64,000 bases of DNA from Sphingomonas melonis (GTDB lineage: Bacteria; Pseudomonadota; Alphaproteobacteria; Sphingomonadales; Sphingomonadaceae). The position numbers and the translations under genes were made by a program. Positions within the stretch are counted from its first letter, which is position 1; each line of letters begins with the position of its first letter. Location of the stretch: contig NZ_JACCBY010000003.1 of NCBI RefSeq assembly GCF_013409985.1, positions 186,001 through 250,000 of the forward strand, in the 5' to 3' direction. Below the pieces are notes generated by a model. The model made no database searches. It saw only the letters and a program-made list of their open reading frames with translations, and was not told the DNA's origin. This document shows, piece after piece, positions 57,515 to 64,000 of this stretch.

Positions 57515-59542
57515 ATGATCTTCTTACGAACCGCTACGGCGGCGAGCGTGGCGCTTGCCCTCGCGGCACCGGCATGGGCGCAGCGACACGACCATGATGC
57601 GGACGCCAACGACACCAGTTTCTCGGTCGGCGACATCGTCGTCACCGCGCGCGACATGGCGCGCTCGACCAGCAATATCGTCACCTCGATCGACCGGCTC
57701 GGCGGCGATGTCGCGCAGCGGCAGAGCGTCGACAACAGCTGGGAGCTGTTCGCGCGGCTACCCGGCGTCTCGCTGACCGACTTCAACCAGGGGACGACCT
57801 CGGGTCGCTTCTCGATCCGCGGCTTCAACGGCGAGGGCGAGATCAGCGCGGTCAAATTGCTGATCGACGGCGTCCCGAGCAACGCCAATGACGGCGGCAT
57901 GCCGTTCATCGACGCGGTGATGCCGCTCGATATCGCGCAGGTCGAACTGGTGCGCGGCACCGCCGATCCGCGATATGGCCTGCATGCGATCGCCGGCAGC
58001 GCCGATATCACGACGCGGATCGGCGGCAATTACCTCGACGTGCGCGGCCTCGGCGGCGCGTTCGGCACCGCGGAGGGACAGCTTTCCGCCGGCCTCGAGA
58101 CGGGCGGGCTCAGCCAGAATTATTTCGTCGGCTACCGGCACAGCGACGGCTTCCGCGATCACGCCGGGCTCGATCGCGTGAGCCTCGCCGGCAAATGGTT
58201 CTACGACTGGGGCGCGGTGCGGCTCGGTGGGATCGCGCGCTACGCGCAGGTCGAGGCGCAGGAGCCCGGCTATCTCACCGACGCGGATGCCTATGCCGAT
58301 CGGCGCCGCTCCTATGCGGTGTCGGCGAGCGACGGCGGGCGGCGGCAGATGGTCCAGTACAGCCTGCACCTCGACGTCGACCTGACCGACACGCTGGCGC
58401 TGAGCGCCAAGGGCTATGCCAATGCGCTCGACGACGACCGCTACGTCCGCTTCTCCGCCACCGTCGCGCAGCAGCGCCGGCTGGCGCGCGAGGATCAATA
58501 TGGCGGGCTGGCGACGCTCCATTATCATCCCAAGGTCGCCGTCCTGCACCGGCTGATGCTCGAAGTGGGCGGCGACGTGCAGGTGCAGGACAATGAGAGC
58601 CTGCGCTATCTGACCGCGGACCGCCGCATCACCAGCCAGACGCGCGATCAGGCGTTCGGGCTGACCGTCGCGGGCGGCTATGCGCAGGCGGTGATCGAGC
58701 CGACCGCGTGGCTGAGCATCACGCCGGGCTGGCGGTTCGACACGGTGTCCGGGACGCTGCGCAACCGGATGAACGGGCAGCGTTATCCGATCAACGATTA
58801 TGGCACGATCAGCCAGCCCAAGCTGAGCGTCGCGATCACGCCGGTCGCGGGCGTCACCGCCTATGGCAATTACGGCCGGACGTTCCAGATCGGCGTCGGC
58901 GCGGGTGCCTATAAGGTGCCGCCGCGCACCACCGACCTGGCACCATCGATCAACGAGGGCTGGGAGGCGGGCGTCAAGCTGGCGCGCGGGCGCTGGCTGG
59001 AGGCGCGGGTCGCGCTGTGGGAGCAGACCGCGAGCGGCGAGATCAAGCGGCGGCTCAACGATCCCTCGGGCGACAGCGACAATCTCGGCGCGACGCGGCG
59101 GCGCGGGCTCGACGTGCAACTCAGCGTGACGCCGGTGCGGGGGGCGAACCTGTGGGGCGCCTATTCGTATCAGCGCGCGCGGATCGTCACGCCCGATCCG
59201 GCGACCCCGTCGCAGGCGGGCAATTGGATCGACCACGTGCCGCAGAATCTGTTCTCCGGCGGGATCGACGTCGTTCCTGTCGAGCGGTGGCGCGTGTCGC
59301 TCTGGGGGAATGGCCAATCGAGCTACGAGCTGACGCCCGCCAACACCCTGCCGCGCTACGGCGCCTATCTGGTGGTGACCGGCGAGGTGGCGTGGCGGGT
59401 GCTGCCGCAGCTCGAGGTCGCGGCGCAGCTCAAGAACCTCGGCAACCGCCGGTACGAATATGTCTGGTACGACGGAACGCAGGTGCTGCACTCGCCCGCC
59501 GACAGCCGCGCGCTTTATGGCAGCGTGCGGCTGACGCTGTGA
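57515..59542 (+). CDS. TonB-dependent outer-membrane receptor
   Basis: 675 residues. Signal peptide ending AWA-Q, a short His/Asp segment (RHDHDADAND), a TonB-box-like DIVVTARD, plug domain with RFSIRGFNGEGEISAVKLLI and VELVRGTADPRYG, then a barrel ending GSVRLTL. The plug is short. It imports a chelated metal or other substrate using TonB energy. The substrate is not readable from sequence, but the His-rich neighbour and PepSY partner favour a metal. ATG at 57515 in the same direction as both neighbours. Confidence 0.9.
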   Translation: MIFLRTATAASVALALAAPAWAQRHDHDADANDTSFSVGDIVVTARDMARSTSNIVTSIDRLGGDVAQRQSVDNSWELFARLPGVSLTDFNQGTTSGRFSIRGFNGEGEISAVKLLIDGVPSNANDGGMPFIDAVMPLDIAQVELVRGTADPRYGLHAIAGSADITTRIGGNYLDVRGLGGAFGTAEGQLSAGLETGGLSQNYFVGYRHSDGFRDHAGLDRVSLAGKWFYDWGAVRLGGIARYAQVEAQEPGYLTDADAYADRRRSYAVSASDGGRRQMVQYSLHLDVDLTDTLALSAKGYANALDDDRYVRFSATVAQQRRLAREDQYGGLATLHYHPKVAVLHRLMLEVGGDVQVQDNESLRYLTADRRITSQTRDQAFGLTVAGGYAQAVIEPTAWLSITPGWRFDTVSGTLRNRMNGQRYPINDYGTISQPKLSVAITPVAGVTAYGNYGRTFQIGVGAGAYKVPPRTTDLAPSINEGWEAGVKLARGRWLEARVALWEQTASGEIKRRLNDPSGDSDNLGATRRRGLDVQLSVTPVRGANLWGAYSYQRARIVTPDPATPSQAGNWIDHVPQNLFSGGIDVVPVERWRVSLWGNGQSSYELTPANTLPRYGAYLVVTGEVAWRVLPQLEVAAQLKNLGNRRYEYVWYDGTQVLHSPADSRALYGSVRLTL

Positions 59543-60642
59543 AGGCGCGGGTCCTCGTCCGGCGCATCCATCTGTGGCTGGGGCTGAGCATCGGCGCGCT
59601 GTTCGTGCTGACCGGACTGACCGGGAGCGTGCTGGTCTTTTACACCACGCTCGACACTGCGCTGCATCCGGCACTGGCGCGGGTGCAAGCCGGCGCCCGG
59701 CCGCCGTCGTGGCAGGCGGTGTATGAGGCGCTGCGCCGCGCCGAGCCGGCGCGAACGGGTGCGTGGCGGATCGAGGTGACGCCCGACGGCGGGCCGATCC
59801 CGGTCCGCTATTACCAGCCCGTGGAGACGCGCGGCCGGGCGTTCGCGCCGATGATGCTGTGGGTCGATCCGGTGAGCCTGCGCGTGGTGCGGCGCGGCTT
59901 CTGGGGCGGATATTGGACGACGTGGATCTACGACCTCCACTACCGGCTGCTGCTCGAAGGGCCCGGGGCGATCGCCATGGGGATCGCCGGTTTCGTCATG
60001 CTCGCGCTGCTGGTCAGCGGGCTGTGGGCATGGTGGCCGCGGCCGGGTGGCTGGCGGCGCTCGCTGGCGTGGAAGCGGGGGGCGGGGCGCTCGCGCCGGT
60101 TGTACGACTGGCATAAATGGAGCGGGATCGGCGGCGCAATGGTGCTGATCGTCGTGACCGCGACGGGTGCGCTGCTCGACCTCCCCGATCAGGTCCGGCC
60201 GGTGGTGGCGCGGGTGTCACCGCTGTCCGCGACGCCCAGGCTGGCGAGCGAACCGCGGCCGACGGGATTCCTGCCGCTCGACGATCTGGTGCGGCGCGCC
60301 GAGCGGGTGCTGCCGGGCGCCGCGCTGGCGTGGATCGAGACGCCGGCGGATGCGCGCGGGGTGGTGCGGGTCAATCTGGCGGTGCCCGGCGAGCCGAGCC
60401 GGCGCTTCCCGCGCAGCAACGTGTGGCTCGATCCCTATGACGGGCGGGTGCTCGCGGTGCGCGACGAGCGCCGTGACAGCGGCGGCGACGTGCTGCTGAC
60501 GTGGCTGCGTCCGCTGCACGACGGCGAGGCGTTCGGGCTGTTCGGGCGCTGGCTGGTGTTCGTGTCGGGGCTGCTGCCTGCCGTGCTGTTCGTCACCGGT
60601 GTCTGGCGGTGGCGGGTGCGGGCGCGGTCTGCGGGCCGGTGA
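59539..60642 (+). CDS. PepSY-domain inner-membrane protein
   Basis: 367 residues with about four membrane helices (near 10-32, 138-160, 195-215 and 330-350) and PepSY-like segments. The starting motif RRIHLWLGLSIGALFVLTGL with His, then IYDLHYRLL and YDWHKWSGIGG, give histidines suited to heme or metal. Such proteins are iron- or siderophore-linked reductases in TonB operons. GTG start overlapping the receptor stop by GTGA. Confidence 0.88.
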   Translation: MKARVLVRRIHLWLGLSIGALFVLTGLTGSVLVFYTTLDTALHPALARVQAGARPPSWQAVYEALRRAEPARTGAWRIEVTPDGGPIPVRYYQPVETRGRAFAPMMLWVDPVSLRVVRRGFWGGYWTTWIYDLHYRLLLEGPGAIAMGIAGFVMLALLVSGLWAWWPRPGGWRRSLAWKRGAGRSRRLYDWHKWSGIGGAMVLIVVTATGALLDLPDQVRPVVARVSPLSATPRLASEPRPTGFLPLDDLVRRAERVLPGAALAWIETPADARGVVRVNLAVPGEPSRRFPRSNVWLDPYDGRVLAVRDERRDSGGDVLLTWLRPLHDGEAFGLFGRWLVFVSGLLPAVLFVTGVWRWRVRARSAGR

Positions 60643-60787
60643 AGAAGGGGTTTCACGCGAAGGCGCGAAGGCGCGAAGAGAGGATGTATGGTCATGCGGG
60701 AGTGCGGCGGCGTGGACCGTCTTCGCACCTGCAACATGATTTACCGCAGGCAAGGGAGCCTTAACCTGTGTCGTGCGTGTTAGGGCG

Positions 60788-61891
60788 ATGCATATCCCCT
60801 ATCTCGACGTGACGTTGCCCGAATGGGCGGGGCGGCTGGCCGGGGTGCTGGCGTTCGTGCTGGTGCTGGGACTGGTCCATCGCGTCCTGTTCGCGGTGCT
60901 GCGCAAGGTCGCCAGCCGGACCGCGACGAAGACCGACGACATCCTGATCGCCCGGCTGGGGCGGCCGACCTTCTGGCTGATGATCGGCGTCGCGCTTGCC
61001 GCGTCGGGGCCGGGGCTCGACCTGCCGCGCTATTGGGAGACGATCTGGCAGCGGGTGATCGGCCTGCTCACCCCGGCGATGTTCGGCTGGATGCTGCTCG
61101 CCGCGCTCACCGCCTATCGCGACCTCAGCGAGGTGCGGTTTGATATCACCGCCACCGACAACCTCCGCGCGCGGCGGCGGCGGACGCGGATCAGCATCCT
61201 GCACCGGATCGGCGTGTTCGTGCTGATCCTGCTGACCGTGATGATGATGCTGATGAGCATTCCCAGCGTCCGCACGATCGGCGTGACGCTGGCCGCCTCC
61301 GCCGGCGTCGCCGGCCTCGCGATCGGCGCCGCGGCGCAGCCCGCGCTCAAGAATTTGATCGCCGGCATCCAGATGGCGTTCACCGAACCGATCCGCATCG
61401 ACGACGTCGTCATCATCGACAATGAATGGGGCCGGATCGAGGATATCCGCCTGACCTATGTCGTGGTGCGGATCTGGGACGACCGGCGGCTGGTGGTGCC
61501 GGTGTCCAAGTTCCTCGAGAACAGCTTCCAGAACTGGACCCGAGAGACCAGTGCATTGCTCGGCTCGGTGTTCTGGTACCTCGATCCCGCCGCCGACGTG
61601 CCGCGCATCCGCGCCAAGCTGGAGGAGGTGGTCCGCGCCAATCCACGCTGGGATCAGCGTTTCTTCAACCTCCAGGTGACCGACTCGAAGCCGGACGGGA
61701 CGATGGAGCTGCGCGGGCTGATGACCGCCAAGGACGCCTCGACCGCGTTCGACCTGCGCTGCGACGTGCGCGAGGCGATCTACGCCTTCATCCGCGCCGA
61801 GATGCCCGAGGCGCTGCCCCGCGAGCGGATCATGCGGGCTCCGTCTGCGCCTGCTCCGTCTCCAGGCCCGGACCCATCAGCGCATCGGTGA
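60788..61891 (+). CDS. MscS-family mechanosensitive channel
   Basis: 367 residues with five or so helices before the pore helix (TLAASAGVAGLAIGAAAQPAL) and the beta domain motif AFTEPIRIDDVVIID, NEWGRIEDIRLTYVVV. It has the MscS C-terminal domain. ATG at 60788; a GTG at 60773 is an alternative. The 62 bases at the 3' end overlap the otsA 3' end on the opposite strand. A proline/serine-rich tail may be loosely constrained because of the overlap. Second MscS of the window. Confidence 0.88.
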   Translation: MHIPYLDVTLPEWAGRLAGVLAFVLVLGLVHRVLFAVLRKVASRTATKTDDILIARLGRPTFWLMIGVALAASGPGLDLPRYWETIWQRVIGLLTPAMFGWMLLAALTAYRDLSEVRFDITATDNLRARRRRTRISILHRIGVFVLILLTVMMMLMSIPSVRTIGVTLAASAGVAGLAIGAAAQPALKNLIAGIQMAFTEPIRIDDVVIIDNEWGRIEDIRLTYVVVRIWDDRRLVVPVSKFLENSFQNWTRETSALLGSVFWYLDPAADVPRIRAKLEEVVRANPRWDQRFFNLQVTDSKPDGTMELRGLMTAKDASTAFDLRCDVREAIYAFIRAEMPEALPRERIMRAPSAPAPSPGPDPSAHR

Positions 61892-63251
61892 AGGTCTTGC
61901 GCCACCAGCCGATATCCTCGCGGGTGATGACGTCCATCATCTTGGTCCAGCGCTCGATCCGTTCCTCGCGCGGCATGCGCAGCGCGAGCATGATCGCGTC
62001 GGACATTTCTTCGGCGGAATAGGGATTGATCAGCACCGCGTCGGTGAGCTGGCAGGCGGCGCCGGCGAAGCGCGACAGGATCAGCACGCCGGGGTCCTCG
62101 GGGTTCTGCGCCGCGACATATTCCTTGGCGACGAGGTTCATGCCGTCGCGCAGCGGCGTGACGAGGCCGATCTTGGCGGCGCGATAGATGCCGGCGAGTA
62201 CGTCGCGTGGATAGCCCTGGTTGACGTAGCGGATCGGCACCCAGTCGATATCGGCATAGGCGCCGTTGATCCGCCCCGCGAGCCCCTCGAGGTTGCTGCG
62301 GATCTTCTGATAGCTGCCGACGGTCGCGCGGCTCGGCGGCGCGATCTGGAGCAGGGTGACTTCCTTGCGCTCCTCGGGATGCTCGTTGAGGAAGCGTTCG
62401 TAGCCGAGGAACCGCTCCTCCAGCCCCTTGGAATAATCGAGCCGGTCGACGCCGACGATCATGTCGCGGCCGACCGCGGCGTCGCGCATCTGGCGGAAGG
62501 CGAGGCGGCCGCGCGTGCTGGTGGCAAGGCCGGCGAATTCCTTGGCGTCGATGCCGATCGGGCAGGCCATCACCTTCACCCGGCGGTCGTCGAGCACCAG
62601 CTCGTCGCCCTCCATCTGCGCGCCGAGTTCGGCGAGCGCATAATCCCGGAACGAATGCAGCCATTCGTCGGTGTGGAAGCCGATGACGTCATAGGCGAAC
62701 AGGCTGCGCACCAGCGCCTGCGCCTCGGGCAGGATCGACAGCAGCCGGCGCGGCGGCCAGGGGATATGCAGGAAGAAGCCGAGCCGGTTGGTCGCGCCGC
62801 GCTTGCGCAATTCCTCGCCGAGCGGAAACAGGTGATAGTCCTGGATCCAGACGGCGTCGTCCTCTTCGATCAGCGGCTGGACGGTATCGGCGAAGCGTTC
62901 GTTGACGCGCTGATAGCCGCCGGCAAATTCCCGTTCGTATTCAGCCAGATCGACGCGATAATGGAACAGCGGCCACAAGGTGCGGTTGGCATAGCCGTTG
63001 TAATATTCGTCGATATCCTGCTCTTCGAGGTCGACGGTCGCGGTGGTGACGCCCTCGTTGCGCTGGAAGGTGATCTGGCCGGTATATTCGTCGGTCTGAT
63101 CGCCCGACCAGCCGAACCAGATCCCCTTATATTCGCGCAATGCGGAGGCGAGGGCGACGGCAAGGCCGCCCTGTGCGCCCGAGTCGGAGCCCTTCGGGGC
63201 GGAAACGCGATTGGATATGATGATCAGGCGGCTCAGCGGATCGAACTCCAT
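61830..63251 (-). CDS. otsA: Alpha,alpha-trehalose-6-phosphate synthase (UDP-forming)
   Basis: 473-residue GT20 glycosyltransferase joining UDP-glucose and glucose-6-phosphate. Motifs: [61 protein letters not shown]. Makes the osmoprotectant precursor trehalose-6-phosphate. ATG at 63251, overlapping the GH15 gene end by 19 bases, so in an operon. The phosphatase OtsB is not in the window; it may lie further upstream. Convergent overlap with mscS. Confidence 0.95.
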   Translation of the reverse strand: MEFDPLSRLIIISNRVSAPKGSDSGAQGGLAVALASALREYKGIWFGWSGDQTDEYTGQITFQRNEGVTTATVDLEEQDIDEYYNGYANRTLWPLFHYRVDLAEYEREFAGGYQRVNERFADTVQPLIEEDDAVWIQDYHLFPLGEELRKRGATNRLGFFLHIPWPPRRLLSILPEAQALVRSLFAYDVIGFHTDEWLHSFRDYALAELGAQMEGDELVLDDRRVKVMACPIGIDAKEFAGLATSTRGRLAFRQMRDAAVGRDMIVGVDRLDYSKGLEERFLGYERFLNEHPEERKEVTLLQIAPPSRATVGSYQKIRSNLEGLAGRINGAYADIDWVPIRYVNQGYPRDVLAGIYRAAKIGLVTPLRDGMNLVAKEYVAAQNPEDPGVLILSRFAGAACQLTDAVLINPYSAEEMSDAIMLALRMPREERIERWTKMMDVITREDIGWWRKTFTDALMGPGLETEQAQTEPA

Positions 63252-64000
63252 GGTTTTGACAACAGGGCGGCACAATTGATCATGCCGACCAGCGAATAGG
63301 TCTGCGGGTAATTACCCCACAATTCACCCGATGTCGGGTCGATATCCTCCGAAAGAAGCCCTGCTGCGGTGCGCCGTGCCAGCATCTCGTCGAACAGCGC
63401 ACGCGCATCGGCGTGCCGGCCGGTGAAGTGCAGCGCCTCGATCAGCCAGAAGGTGCAGACGTTGAACGCGGTTTCGGGCAGGCCGAAATCGTCCTCGGTG
63501 TCGTAGCGCAACATGTGGCTGCCGCGGCGCAGCCCCTTTTCGACCGCGTCGAGCGTGCCGATGAAGCGGGGATCGTCGGGCTCGAAGAAGCGCAGGTCGA
63601 GCAACTGGATCAGGCTGGCGTCGAGATCGTCGCCCGAGAAGGTCGCCGACATGCGGTTGGTCTCTGGCCGCCAGGCGCGCGATTCGATCTCGGCGCGGAT
63701 CTTGTCGGCGCGATCCTGCCAGAAGGCGCAGCGTTCCTGGAGGCCGAGCACCTGCGCGGCATTGGCGAGCCGGTCGCATGCCGCCCAGCACATCGCCGAC
63801 GAATAGGTGTGGACGCTCTGCCGCGTGCGCAGCTCCCACAGGCCGGCGTCGGGCTGGTCGTGGAACTGCCAGGCACGTTCGCCGACATGCTCCAGGCTCT
63901 CGAAATCCTCGCGACCCGACTGGCGGAACAGCCGCTGGTCGAAGAAGGCGTGGACGCTGCACAGCACGATCTGGCCATAGGCATCGTGCTGGATCTGCTC
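63233..64000 (-). CDS. GH15 family glycoside hydrolase (partial, N-terminus outside window)
   Basis: The last 255 codons of a gene running off the window edge. The C-terminal part of a glucoamylase/trehalase-type GH15 protein: DAYGQIVLCS, DAGLWELRTRQSVHTYSSAMCWAACDRL, LPETAFNVCTFWLIEAL and EDIDPTSGELWGNYPQTYSLVGMIN contain the catalytic acidic residues of the (alpha/alpha)6 barrel. In related genomes such proteins precede otsA, and a role in trehalose or glycogen-derived glucose metabolism is likely. No start codon can be given. Confidence 0.88.
   Translation of the reverse strand, partial: EQIQHDAYGQIVLCSVHAFFDQRLFRQSGREDFESLEHVGERAWQFHDQPDAGLWELRTRQSVHTYSSAMCWAACDRLANAAQVLGLQERCAFWQDRADKIRAEIESRAWRPETNRMSATFSGDDLDASLIQLLDLRFFEPDDPRFIGTLDAVEKGLRRGSHMLRYDTEDDFGLPETAFNVCTFWLIEALHFTGRHADARALFDEMLARRTAAGLLSEDIDPTSGELWGNYPQTYSLVGMINCAALLSKPWSSIR

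Overview
The window is a GC-rich chromosomal segment whose gene content points to an alphaproteobacterium of the order Sphingomonadales, most likely Sphingomonas or a close relative. The pointers are exosortase A-associated polysaccharide genes, a DUF4893 protein, a DUF2946/TonB-receptor/PepSY metal-uptake set, a short-form PutA and a GGAAC-N17-CGTT promoter of the EcfG general-stress type. Nearly everything is core metabolism, envelope and transport. I see no prophage, IS element, integron or CRISPR array. Many genes are stop/start coupled (ATGA, GTGA, TGATG), and several convergent pairs overlap at their 3' ends.

Layout. 1-7.5 kb: OprB-type porin, glpX, a CPBP membrane protease, an ABC-2 exporter pair, and a DsbA-like oxidoreductase coupled to an M48/TPR protease. 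7.9-14.3 kb: PBP1A, prfB with a coupled exported methyltransferase-like lipoprotein, a RadC-type JAB protein, thyA-folA. 14.6-25.2 kb: a saccharopine-dehydrogenase-like protein, an MsbA-like exporter, PHB depolymerase, a PNPOx-fold stress protein, a tiny membrane-peptide locus, thiolase, MaoC hydratase and PutA. 25.3-33 kb: a vapBC locus with a nonsense codon in the toxin, MscS, topoisomerase IB, a DJ-1/PfpI protein, an acyltransferase, an exosortase-associated O-antigen ligase, a GFA protein and quinone oxidoreductase. 33.3-45.6 kb: LysR regulator, exosortase-associated glycosyltransferase, MFS transporter, SodC-like protein, ThpR, Bax-inhibitor-1 protein, transglutaminase, extensin-like and NUDIX proteins, tRNA-Ala(CGC) and a DUF2171 protein. 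45.7-64 kb: MDR oxidoreductase, a large membrane protein, RNase E, AmiC-type amidase, YpfJ-type protease, 3-hydroxybutyrate dehydrogenase, DUF4893, the TonB receptor operon, a second MscS, trehalose-6-phosphate synthase and a GH15 glycosidase cut by the window edge.

Working together. PhaZ, 3-hydroxybutyrate dehydrogenase and the thiolase could form a polyhydroxybutyrate breakdown route. OtsA, two MscS channels, the DUF2171 and DJ-1 proteins and an EcfG-type promoter suggest osmotic and general stress handling. PBP1A, AmiC, the M48 and YpfJ proteases and the extensin-like protein act on the envelope. The acyltransferase, O-antigen ligase and glycosyltransferase belong to exopolysaccharide production.

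The most unusual material is between genes. A roughly 300-bp element made of nested inverted repeats occurs in four long copies and one core-only copy. Its about 50-bp central segment has opposite orientations relative to the outer flanks in different copies, as expected if the inverted arms recombine. Three other palindromic families, a nonsense codon in an otherwise complete vapC, and a 28-codon membrane peptide sitting between paired hairpin/ribosome-binding-site modules are the other points worth following.
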